DNA of 10,728 nt from a bacterium (GTDB taxonomy: Bacteria; Patescibacteriota; Saccharimonadia; Saccharimonadales; Saccharimonadaceae), in the NCBI GenBank assembly GCA_030428585.1, contig JAUIDL010000021.1, positions 1 to 10,728 on the forward strand. Reading direction: 5' to 3'. Shown in pieces: positions 1 through 5,431 of this stretch. The notes below the pieces were generated by a model. It was not told where the DNA came from and searched no databases. It was given only the letters and a program-made list of their open reading frames with translations. The stretch's first letter is position 1, and every line of letters starts with the position of its first letter. The position numbers and the translations under genes are program-made.

Positions 1-396
1 TTCGAGCATCTGTCGTGATGTGGCGGTCAGGATGCAGTTTGCGTTGCCGGTGCCGACCGCTTCGCCGGCGTATCCACCGAGCCACATATTTGCGTGCGTG
101 TCGAAGTTGAACGTGTAGTGGATGGAGTCGTCGCGGCCGAGGTAGTACTTGTCGAACGTGAACTTCGTTTCGTCGAATTCGATCGAATCGAGATGCGAGA
201 TGCCGTAGCAGTCGTCCATCGACCCTTTCCAGCGCTGTTCGTAGTCGTCATACCAGATTATGCCAGCGTACATGCTTCGAATCGTGTTGTGTCGTACGAC
301 AACTTCTGCTCCAGTGCCTGGCCGTACTTCGATCTCCAGCAGCGAGCCTCCCTGGAAGAAGAACCCCTGCACGAGGTAAATCTTGGACGTGTCCAT
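1..396 (-). CDS. Unknown protein, 3' end cut by window edge
   Basis: An open frame runs from an ATG at 396 to the window edge (132 codons, no stop), so the C-terminus is missing. I do not recognise the family. The visible part begins MDTSKIYLVQGFFFQGGSLL and is rich in aromatic and acidic residues (for example FTFDKYYLGRDD), with no signal peptide or membrane helix; it suggests a soluble beta-rich protein, which is inference. Upstream in frame there is a TAA after about 18 codons and no other ATG, GTG or TTG, which fixes the start. No Shine-Dalgarno is visible; a small hairpin sits there instead. Codon choice is strongly C-ending (all Phe are TTC, nearly all Tyr TAC and Asp GAC), unlike the mixed usage of gltX, which may indicate recent acquisition. 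It has its own -10-like box at 450-455, so it may be transcribed separately from the gene before it. Confidence 0.7.
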   Translation of the reverse strand, partial: MDTSKIYLVQGFFFQGGSLLEIEVRPGTGAEVVVRHNTIRSMYAGIIWYDDYEQRWKGSMDDCYGISHLDSIEFDETKFTFDKYYLGRDDSIHYTFNFDTHANMWLGGYAGEAVGTGNANCILTATSRQMLE

Positions 397-402
397 GTGA
401 AT

Positions 403-415
403 CCAATCAGATTGG
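403..415. repeat. Small inverted repeat before the 1-396 gene
   Basis: CCAAT-CAG-ATTGG is a perfect 5-bp inverted repeat lying 7-19 nt before the ATG at 396. In the mRNA it would fold where a ribosome binding site should be. It may be chance; no function is shown. Confidence 0.3.
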
Positions 416-449
416 GAACAAAAAGAGACGGTTTCCCGCCTTTGAACAC

Positions 450-455
450 ATTATA
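450..455 (-). promoter_or_regulatory. Putative -10 box for the 1-396 gene
   Basis: On the minus strand there is a perfect TATAAT hexamer in the 79-nt gap after the upstream gene. No good -35 is seen 16-18 nt before it. If used, the transcript would start near 443 and carry a leader of about 47 nt. Confidence 0.4.
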
Positions 456-475
456 AAACATTTATACAGTAATAG

Positions 476-1447
476 CTATGATTGAATACCGTTACTCGTT
501 GCAAGAATGTGTGGTCGTGACAAAGGAATATAGCGCGTAGAAGCGAGTTTATCAGCTTCATCAGACGATAGTTTGTCGACTACCACTAATGCAGCAATAT
601 CAGGGTGGTACACGACGGCCATGACATCACCAAACCACTCTTTGGTTTGATAATCTTGATATATATCGTGGACGAATTTTCGCAGTACTCCGCTAATTTG
701 TCCATAGACAACGTTGAACCCATCCCCACTGGGCTTAGGACTTCGTATGTAGTCAGATTCAACAGCGACTAGCTCACCTAAATAAGGGCACTCGAAGGCC
801 ATGTTCTGAATCAAGATATTGAAAGCCTTAATTCTGGCCATATCAACAGCCGGCTTTAATGACGGCTTATTGCCCGTTAAATCTCTGATTCTCCCTACGT
901 AGTCAAGGTAGCTATATTCTTCCTTCGGACGTTCGGCATTCGCAATTGACGCAACGGTTAACGGTACTTGTTGAGGGCCGAGTTGGAGTATCTTTTGTGA
1001 CTTGGTTGCAGGAACACCAACAATGAAGCCTTCGATTGAGGGATCTCGCATAGGCTCAGGCAATGCATTCAGCCGCCATGGTGCATCTGGAGCATCGCCC
1101 TCACTCAGTAACGGGACTGATACTTGCATGACGACGCCCTCTGTATGGGGCTGCCACGCGTCTATTTCTGGGCCCAAATCGCCGTAGGTAAACCCAGCAA
1201 TCTTACCGGTAATTTCACCAATGCTCAGTCCAGCGCCTTCAGTAGTCGGCACAATCATGGGTGAGCCGTTAACAAATATCGGAATATGCGAGAATTTAGT
1301 GACCATCTCACCGAGCATCCGCCGAGCTCTTAGTCGGGCGTACTCACCCTGCCTTGGGCGTAAATAGTTATTTATAGCATCTGCATCAACGAGGATACGA
1401 TCTTGAAGCTCGGTGTTGGAAAAGTGGGTATTTTCTGGAGAGATCAT
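476..1447 (-). CDS. Unknown soluble protein, 323 aa
   Basis: I do not recognise this family. The product has no signal peptide and no membrane helix, one cysteine and an even mix of charged and hydrophobic residues, so it is probably a folded cytoplasmic protein. The start is uncertain. I chose the ATG at 1447 (MISPENTHFSN), 16 nt after the preceding stop. A GTG at 1486 would add 13 residues and overlap the upstream gene by 23 nt. Neither has a convincing Shine-Dalgarno, though an AG-rich stretch at the end of the upstream gene could aid coupling. The close spacing argues for co-transcription with the membrane-anchored protein at 1464-2024. It ends in TAG. That the pair forms a functional unit is inference from spacing only. 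Confidence 0.8.
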   Translation of the reverse strand: MISPENTHFSNTELQDRILVDADAINNYLRPRQGEYARLRARRMLGEMVTKFSHIPIFVNGSPMIVPTTEGAGLSIGEITGKIAGFTYGDLGPEIDAWQPHTEGVVMQVSVPLLSEGDAPDAPWRLNALPEPMRDPSIEGFIVGVPATKSQKILQLGPQQVPLTVASIANAERPKEEYSYLDYVGRIRDLTGNKPSLKPAVDMARIKAFNILIQNMAFECPYLGELVAVESDYIRSPKPSGDGFNVVYGQISGVLRKFVHDIYQDYQTKEWFGDVMAVVYHPDIAALVVVDKLSSDEADKLASTRYIPLSRPHILATSNGIQS

Positions 1448-1463
1448 AGGAATCGACCGATGG

Positions 1464-2024
1464 TTATTCGTCCTCTTCCATCTCACGGGTGGTTGTCTTC
1501 AGTGATGTTCCCTCAACGTATACGTCGGCCATGTTTTTGGCGTTGAAAAAAAGAACGCCCGGATAAGATCCCCCTAAACGTGCCGAAAGATCAAAACTCG
1601 GCTGAAAGGTTCCAAAAAGTTTATGCAAAAGGGCACGGTTATACTCGACGGTAACGGTCTCGATTGAGCTGTTGTCTTGGGCACTTTGGGTGTCGGGATT
1701 AACAATGCCGACGGCAGCTGGTCCAAGAACATTGCCGCTGGTATCTTCACAAACGATTTTAATGTACCTGTCATCGAAAACACTGACTTGTAGTAAGTTG
1801 GGGTTTTTGCTAGCGTCCGCGACAGGTTCTAGGCCGTCTGGGCAGGCGGCGACAATACCGAGATCAATTGTTTCGGGATGAGTTTCAACCATCAGTTTAT
1901 AGCCACCAGTAATAATCGTTCCTGCAATGCCAGCGATTGCGAGAGTGTTTATAACCTTTTGGCGAGTGGTATAGGGCTCTACTTCGGGTTCGGAGGGATC
2001 TGTGTTGGGAATTTCACCTGTCAT
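1464..2024 (-). CDS. Unknown single-pass membrane protein, 186 aa
   Basis: The family is not recognised. The layout is clear: an acidic, proline-rich N-terminus (residues 1-20), a short basic stretch (RQK, 21-23), one hydrophobic helix (about 24-44) and an outer domain of about 140 residues ending in an acidic MEEDE tail. By the positive-inside rule the C-terminal domain should face outward. It has two cysteines, C61 and C92, which could form a disulphide outside the cell. No lipobox or LPxTG motif is present, so it is held by the helix. It is first in a two-gene unit with the soluble protein at 476-1447. The ATG at 2024 has no Shine-Dalgarno; a -10 box lies 8 nt before it, so the mRNA would be nearly leaderless. 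Stop is TAA. Confidence 0.82.
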   Translation of the reverse strand: MTGEIPNTDPSEPEVEPYTTRQKVINTLAIAGIAGTIITGGYKLMVETHPETIDLGIVAACPDGLEPVADASKNPNLLQVSVFDDRYIKIVCEDTSGNVLGPAAVGIVNPDTQSAQDNSSIETVTVEYNRALLHKLFGTFQPSFDLSARLGGSYPGVLFFNAKNMADVYVEGTSLKTTTREMEEDE

Positions 2025-2032
2025 ACATAGAG

Positions 2033-2061
2033 AGTGTAGTTCTAGGGGTCAATTAGTTCAA
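2033..2061 (-). promoter_or_regulatory. Promoter of the 2024-476 unit, nearly leaderless
   Basis: On the minus strand TTGAAC (2061-2056) and TACACT (2038-2033) are separated by 17 nt, a good housekeeping sigma-factor promoter. The -10 ends 8 nt before the ATG at 2024, so the expected start of transcription is within about 2 nt of the start codon. Confidence 0.5.
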
Positions 2062-2088
2062 GCATAAGCAGCGCAACGAGAAATTGAG

Positions 2089-2120
2089 AATAAATAAAAT
2101 CGAGCATCGTGAGATGCTCG
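2089..2120 (-). terminator. Rho-independent terminator after the 83-aa gene
   Basis: Reading the minus strand, an 8-bp perfect stem CGAGCATC/GATGCTCG with a TCAC loop (2120-2101) is followed directly by a T-rich tract (ATTTTATTTATT). It lies about 100 nt past the stop at 2223 and before the next promoter at 2061, so it separates the 83-aa gene from the 2024-476 unit. The 102 nt between stop and hairpin contain other short stems but no supported gene. Confidence 0.7.
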
Positions 2121-2222
2121 CCTGCGTCTATCCGGACGCTGGTACGGTGCTTCGGAATCCCCCGAGCGGGTAGTGCTAAATGGCGTGCAGGATCTGTTTG
2201 AATCAATTCTAGATACGTTAAT

Positions 2223-2474
2223 CTAGGACACTTCTTCAATATGCAGAACAACTCCCTGATATCCGTCTTGATCGGTGATGATGTTATAGCTGCTGTAATG
2301 CCAGCTGACTTCACCGTTCTTGTACCGGAACATATATCCAGTATCGACTGAAGCTGAAAAGGTTCCGTCCTCGTTAGGCTTTCCGCGTAGTCTGGCATTG
2401 ATGTGGCAGCCACGAGCTACGAGAATGTCGAGAAAACCTTCGTACGTCATCCCTTTGTAAAACTTCTCTGTCAT
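2223..2474 (-). CDS. Unknown small protein, 83 aa, own transcription unit
   Basis: I do not recognise this protein. It begins MTEKFYKGMTYEGFLDIL, suggesting an N-terminal helix, followed by alternating aromatic and polar residues (GYMFRYKNGEVSWHYSSY) suggesting beta strands, and ends acidic (HIEEVS). No signal peptide or membrane helix; one cysteine at residue 23. The start is well supported: GGAG lies 7 nt before the ATG at 2474. The open frame continues upstream to 2714, but that stretch covers the promoter, the leader and the tRNA-repeat region and is not coding. A near-consensus promoter at 2526-2554 and a terminator at 2089-2120 make it a monocistronic unit, the best-expressed-looking gene in the accessory block. 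Such a small gene beside an attachment-like repeat could be a mobile-element or defence gene, but nothing in the residues proves it. Confidence 0.72.
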   Translation of the reverse strand: MTEKFYKGMTYEGFLDILVARGCHINARLRGKPNEDGTFSASVDTGYMFRYKNGEVSWHYSSYNIITDQDGYQGVVLHIEEVS

Positions 2475-2525
2475 GGAAGGACTCCATTCAACGAACCCCA
2501 ACAGGGATTTCCTGATGGTATATAC

Positions 2526-2554
2526 ATTATAACATAAGAAGTATAAAAAGTCAA
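2526..2554 (-). promoter_or_regulatory. Near-consensus promoter of the 83-aa gene
   Basis: On the minus strand TTGACT (2554-2549) and TATAAT (2531-2526) are 17 nt apart, and the -10 is preceded by TGT, giving an extended -10 as well. It is the strongest promoter in the window. The start would be near 2519, with a leader of about 45 nt that contains a short AATCCC/GGGGTT hairpin and the GGAG ribosome binding site. Confidence 0.75.
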
Positions 2555-2565
2555 TAATCGACTCT

Positions 2566-2586
2566 ACTAAAGAGCCATCTTTTAGT
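2566..2586. repeat. Inverted repeat upstream of the strong promoter
   Basis: ACTAAAGA, then GCCA, then TCTTTTAGT forms a hairpin-capable repeat with one bulged base, 12 nt upstream of the -35 box of the 83-aa gene. TTTTAGT recurs directly at 2589-2595, running into the tRNA-derived repeat. It could be an operator or a recombination-protein site; function is not shown. Confidence 0.45.
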
Positions 2587-2593
2587 AATTTTA

Positions 2594-2610
2594 GTGACCC
2601 TACCGGGAAT
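2594..2610 (-). repeat. att-like copy of the tRNA-Glu 3' end, 17 nt
   Basis: GTGACCCTACCGGGAAT on the plus strand is identical to 2738-2754 inside the tRNA gene. It covers part of the T loop, the 3' half of the T stem, the acceptor strand, the discriminator base and the first C of CCA. Matching stops at both ends, so it is a fragment, not a second tRNA. Such repeats are the usual core of attachment sites of tyrosine-recombinase elements; no integrase gene is visible in the window. Confidence 0.6.
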
Positions 2611-2624
2611 ATTGGGATATAGTT

Positions 2625-2644
2625 CAGAAAAGTAAACTTTTCTG
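2625..2644. repeat. 20-nt perfect palindrome (operator-like)
   Basis: CAGAAAAGT-AA-ACTTTTCTG is a perfect 9-bp inverted repeat with a 2-nt centre, between the two tRNA-derived repeats. No T-run follows it, so a terminator is unlikely; a dimeric protein binding site is more plausible. It shares CAGAAA/TTTCTG with the palindrome at 2680-2695. Confidence 0.55.
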
Positions 2645-2679
2645 CCCTGCTCCTCGCTATCGTACCCGCGGATTCGATT

Positions 2680-2695
2680 TTTCTGTGAACAGAAA
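2680..2695. repeat. 16-nt perfect palindrome (operator-like)
   Basis: TTTCTGT-GA-ACAGAAA is a 7-bp inverted repeat with a 2-nt centre, just past the tRNA terminator. Its half-site TTTCTG/CAGAAA is the same hexamer as in the palindrome at 2625-2644 but in the opposite order. Confidence 0.5.
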
Positions 2696-2702
2696 CACAA
2701 CG

Positions 2703-2728
2703 AAAAAAGCCCATCCGTTGGATGAGCT
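2703..2728 (-). terminator. Rho-independent terminator of tRNA-Glu
   Basis: On the minus strand AGCTCATCC-AAC-GGATGGGCT forms a 9-bp stem (one G-U pair) with a 3-nt loop and runs into TTTTTT. It starts 7 nt after the encoded CCA end of the tRNA and ends that transcript. Confidence 0.85.
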
Positions 2729-2735
2729 ATTTTCG

Positions 2736-2810
2736 TGGTGACCCTACCGGGAATCGAACCCGGATTGCCAGGATGAGAACCTGGTGTCCTAACCGTTAGA
2801 CGATAGGGCC
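2736..2810 (-). tRNA. tRNA-Glu, anticodon CTC, CCA encoded
   Basis: The minus strand from 2810 gives a full cloverleaf of 75 nt. Acceptor GGCCCTA pairs with TAGGGTC (one G-U). The anticodon stem CCAGG/CCTGG encloses the loop TTCTCAT with anticodon CTC at 2777-2775, which reads GAG. The T stem CCGGG/CCCGG encloses TTCGATT. The discriminator is A and CCA is encoded at 2738-2736. It supplies Glu to translation and would be charged by the gltX product encoded in this window, although the two are not in one unit. A terminator follows 7 nt downstream. Its 3' end is the source of the 17-nt repeat at 2594-2610. Confidence 0.96.
2738..2754 (-). repeat. tRNA-internal copy of the 17-nt att-like repeat
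   Basis: This is the tRNA half of the direct repeat pair with 2594-2610. It keeps the tRNA intact, as expected when an integrating element carries the tRNA 3' end with it. The copies are only 144 nt apart, so the interval itself is too short to be a complete element. Confidence 0.6.
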
Positions 2811-2825
2811 GTGAAGTTGAGAGGG

Positions 2826-2851
2826 ATAAAAATGAACGAGTTCATTTTTAT
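2826..2851. terminator. 26-nt perfect palindrome, probable operon terminator
   Basis: ATAAAAATGAAC-GA-GTTCATTTTTAT is a perfect 12-bp inverted repeat. On either strand the arm ends in a run of five T, so it can act as a bidirectional terminator, closing the operon that ends at 2939. The GC part of the stem is weak, so an operator role near tRNA-Glu is an alternative. Confidence 0.5.
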
Positions 2852-2879
2852 TTCCGAAACGAGCGGACCATATATCGCA

Positions 2880-2909
2880 GATATAGGGCCATGACTGTCG
2901 CTAAATCAA
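2880..2909 (-). promoter_or_regulatory. Possible promoter of tRNA-Glu
   Basis: On the minus strand TTGATT (2909-2904) and TATATC (2885-2880) are 18 nt apart, about 70 nt upstream of the tRNA 5' end. The -10 half overlaps a TATATC/GATATA inverted repeat. The palindrome at 2826-2851 would lie between this promoter and the tRNA, which weakens the call. Confidence 0.3.
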
Positions 2910-2938
2910 TATACCAAACTCCCCCACCCCTGTCCAGC

Positions 2939-3517
2939 TTAGCGCATGGTCATGACAAACAGGCTGATTTTTGAAACAACCAAGCTGACCGCAAGGCTGA
3001 TACCGGCAAAAATCCCGAGGTTGAGCCAAATGTTATCGCTAAATTGCGAAACGCTATACATTGGCAGCGCCGCCACGGCCAGAACCAGCAGTGTTGCGAG
3101 GACGAAGAAGCCTCCATTGACCCCGTGCAGATCCAGGAGCGCAATGATTGATTTATAGACGAAGACGAAAATAGCAATCACAACCCCGAAGGCGATAATC
3201 AGCCCGAGGGTCAAGAATGTCCGTTCATCCTCAGTGACGGGTAGTGCTAAATAGGTCGAGACGGTGACGTACGCGAGATATAACGGCACCCAGAGCATCG
3301 TGCCAAAACGCCAGCTAAATTTACGGGCAACGCGGACTTCTGCCCTTAGCGCTTGATCGTGCAAGCGATGGCGCTCTTCGTCGGATTTTAGCAGTGGCCG
3401 GTCATCCTTGGCGGGTTCTGGGTACAGACTTGATAAATCACTGCGGTCAAACTCGTCCGAACTGGTGATGCCATCGACTTCGTTCGGTGCGTTAATGATT
3501 TGTTTTTCGTGTTTCAT
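2939..3517 (-). CDS. Four-helix membrane protein, last gene of operon
   Basis: The 192-residue product has a hydrophilic acidic N-terminus of about 70 residues, then four hydrophobic segments at about 74-94, 101-123, 135-155 and 162-188, and ends almost at the last helix (VMTMR). A basic stretch before the first helix (RVARKFSWR) suggests the long N-terminus is cytoplasmic. I do not recognise a family. Its ATG overlaps the stop of the response regulator by one base (TAATG), a sign of translational coupling, so it belongs to the two-component operon. It might be a target or partner of the kinase or regulator in the membrane; that is inference from position. Stop is TAA; a palindrome at 2826-2851 probably ends the transcript. 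Confidence 0.85.
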   Translation of the reverse strand: MKHEKQIINAPNEVDGITSSDEFDRSDLSSLYPEPAKDDRPLLKSDEERHRLHDQALRAEVRVARKFSWRFGTMLWVPLYLAYVTVSTYLALPVTEDERTFLTLGLIIAFGVVIAIFVFVYKSIIALLDLHGVNGGFFVLATLLVLAVAALPMYSVSQFSDNIWLNLGIFAGISLAVSLVVSKISLFVMTMR

Positions 3518-3891
3518 TATTTCGACAGTTTTTCAATGATAGTCAGCAACTTGCTTGGCGTCAGCTCGGCTTTGATCAGATATCCGTCGGCTCGTTTTTC
3601 CATGGTGGCGCGAGATTCTTCATCTTGTTCAAAATTAGTTAAGACCAGGACTTTAGAATGAGGAATGAGGTCCTCTCCACCACGCAGAGATTCAAGAATA
3701 TCACTGCCGCGGCGTTCCGGTAGCATAACGTCGAGCAAAATCAGGTCGTATGGTTTGTTGCGGGCGGCGATCAGCCCATCGTTGCCATCAATCATCCAAT
3801 CGATGTCATAGCCGGCCTTTTTCAAGCTGCGAGCATACATTTCACCGATGAATCGGTCGTCTTCTATCATTAATACGGTTTTGATGGCCAT
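3517..3891 (-). CDS. Single-domain response regulator (CheY-like)
   Basis: The 124-residue product is a receiver domain and nothing else. It has the acidic pair D11-D12 (IEDD), the phosphoacceptor D54 (LILLDVMLPERRG), T85 (VLVLTNF) and K107 (GYLIK), so all residues for phosphoryl transfer and Mg binding are present. No DNA-binding or enzymatic output domain follows. It should take its phosphate from the histidine kinase encoded immediately upstream and act by protein contact. I chose the ATG at 3891, one base after the kinase stop and with GAGG 5 nt before it. An ATG at 3942 in the same frame would overlap the kinase and add residues that are not part of the receiver fold. The family is certain; the output is unknown. 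Confidence 0.95.
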   Translation of the reverse strand: MAIKTVLMIEDDRFIGEMYARSLKKAGYDIDWMIDGNDGLIAARNKPYDLILLDVMLPERRGSDILESLRGGEDLIPHSKVLVLTNFEQDEESRATMEKRADGYLIKAELTPSKLLTIIEKLSK

Positions 3892-3892
3892 G

Positions 3893-5431
3893 TTATCCTC
3901 GGTACATCGAGTGGTTTTTGATCCAACCACTGCCCTGTTCAATTATTCCTACGTTACTATTATCACTCTCTTTTATCTTGTCTGCAACCGACGCATAGGT
4001 CGGAATGGAGACGATGAACGCCGAGCCCTTGCCGTCTTCGCTGCGGACGCTGATGGTACCGCCGTGCGATTCGACGATAGCTTTCGAGATATACAGACCA
4101 ATTCCGGTGCCTGCGACTGTTTCACGAGACCGGTGGGAGCGGTAAAATTTCTTAAACAAATTACTGACGACGTTACCGGGCATTCCGATACCGTGATCTT
4201 CGACGGTGACTTCGACGAAATCGCCTTTAACAATTGCTGACACGTTGATGGCGCCGCCCTCATTACTATATTTTATGGCGTTATCGATTAGGTTACCGAA
4301 CACCTCACTAAGGCTGGCAGGATCGGCGGCAATGGTCGGTAAGTCTTGTGGGATCGTAACATTCAGAAGCCGGTTTTGGGCAGAGGCACGCATCGCCATG
4401 TCGTCGCGAATCACGTCATAGACGGCGCTGGCGCTGGTTTCAACCAAGTGCATTTTGAGGTGTCGACGATCGTAGCGCGAGGTGTTCAAAATATTATTGA
4501 TGTTACCGGACAAGCGATTAGCAGATACGGCCGAACGACGGAAGAGTTCAACCTGATCGGCCTGGAGTTTGTCACCGAGTTCTGATTGCAAAACATCCAA
4601 GTAGCCGCGAATGACGGTGATTGGTCCGCGTAGTTCGTGCGCGGCGAACGCGATAAAGTCGAGTTCTTCTTCGCCTGATTCGTAGTAGGCGGTTCGGTCG
4701 ACGAGGGATAAGACGACTTCACTTTTGGCACCCTTTTCATACGAAGCGATCACGTCAAAGAATCGGCGTCCCTCTTCTTCGGGCAGTTTGTCGGGGATGC
4801 GGGTCCATACGTGTTCGGCGTGGACGGAGGATTGTTCGCAGGCTGCCAGCCACGATTCTAGGGTGTCGGTTCCATTAAAGATCAAGTTCAGGCGTTTTTG
4901 GCCGTTACGGTCAATGTCAACTGGCGCGGCTTTATTCGCAAAAATAATTTGATGCGTTTTGTCCATTAAAACAAAACCGCAGACAGTGGTGTTCAATGCC
5001 GACTGAATAAAATCATCTTGAGCAATCTGACCATCGGCAGCGGGCTGTTTCTTTGGTTCAGTCGACGCCAGCTTGTAGAGTGTTTCGAGGACGTCTTTGA
5101 ACCCTGTCTTGGCAAAGCGCGGGTCATTTGGGTTTGGTGGTGTTGTGGTTGTTGGCTCGCCACTGACTTGGATGACGGCAGCCAAGATTTCCTTTAACGG
5201 ATCGGCGACAACACGGTAAATGATGAACGCAACCGTTCCACTCAGTACTGCTTGTGTGGCAAGTAGTAAAATAACCGCCACTGGTTCAGTTCCGAACAGT
5301 CCTAGCGCGTACATTACGACTGTCGAAATGCCCAAGGCTACGACCAGAATTGAGACGATAATTGTCAGGGCAATCTGACGAAAGTACGGCCAAAAATCTT
5401 TAGCCAAACGTTGCTGCGGTGTTACTGCCAT
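3893..5431 (-). CDS. Membrane sensor histidine kinase
   Basis: This 512-residue kinase has two helices at about 18-47 and 51-73 joined by only a few residues, so there is almost no extracellular sensor. A PAS-like domain follows (about 140-250, containing FVLMDKTHQIIFANKAAP). The HisKA domain has phosphoacceptor H265 in HELRGP. The ATPase domain shows the N box (NLIDNAIKY, 380-388), G1 (DHGIGMP, 412-418) and G2 (GTGIGLYISK, 441-450). A tail of about 35 residues without known motifs ends the protein. The ATG at 5431 overlaps the DUF3048 gene by 10 nt and has GGGGGA 8 nt before it. It autophosphorylates on His and passes phosphate to the adjacent receiver. The signal is probably sensed in or below the membrane, perhaps through the DUF3048 partner (inference). 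Confidence 0.95.
   Translation of the reverse strand: MAVTPQQRLAKDFWPYFRQIALTIIVSILVVALGISTVVMYALGLFGTEPVAVILLLATQAVLSGTVAFIIYRVVADPLKEILAAVIQVSGEPTTTTPPNPNDPRFAKTGFKDVLETLYKLASTEPKKQPAADGQIAQDDFIQSALNTTVCGFVLMDKTHQIIFANKAAPVDIDRNGQKRLNLIFNGTDTLESWLAACEQSSVHAEHVWTRIPDKLPEEEGRRFFDVIASYEKGAKSEVVLSLVDRTAYYESGEEELDFIAFAAHELRGPITVIRGYLDVLQSELGDKLQADQVELFRRSAVSANRLSGNINNILNTSRYDRRHLKMHLVETSASAVYDVIRDDMAMRASAQNRLLNVTIPQDLPTIAADPASLSEVFGNLIDNAIKYSNEGGAINVSAIVKGDFVEVTVEDHGIGMPGNVVSNLFKKFYRSHRSRETVAGTGIGLYISKAIVESHGGTISVRSEDGKGSAFIVSIPTYASVADKIKESDNSNVGIIEQGSGWIKNHSMYRG

Noticed and set aside
94..456. Plus-strand open frame of 120 codons
   Set aside because: It is the reverse-strand shadow of the partial gene at 1-396, which has the more natural protein composition and codon pattern.
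2042..2413. Minus-strand open frame of 123 codons
   Set aside because: It overlaps the well-supported 83-aa gene in another frame over most of its 5' half, contains the terminator hairpin and T-tract at 2089-2120, and has no ribosome binding site.
2680..2695. CTGT...ACAG palindrome as a LexA (SOS) box
   Set aside because: The half-sites are only 2 nt apart, whereas the proteobacterial LexA site needs 8, and it does not match the Gram-positive CGAAC-N4-GTTCG form.
2475..2714. N-terminal extension of the 83-aa gene by 80 codons
   Set aside because: It would translate the promoter, the att-like repeat and both palindromes; the ATG at 2474 has a good Shine-Dalgarno and sits downstream of a consensus promoter.
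2883..2890. GGCCCTAT on the minus strand, matching the first 8 nt of tRNA-Glu
   Set aside because: Similarity ends after 8 nt and no further tRNA parts follow; too short to call a tRNA remnant.
2168..3254. 15-nt exact repeat CGGGTAGTGCTAAAT near 2167 and 3239
   Set aside because: One copy is coding sequence of the four-helix protein; a single 15-nt match of this kind in a 10.7-kb window is not far beyond chance and has no associated structure.
3892..3942. Upstream start at 3942 for the response regulator
   Set aside because: It would overlap the kinase gene by 50 nt and add residues outside the receiver fold; the ATG at 3891 has GAGG 5 nt before it.
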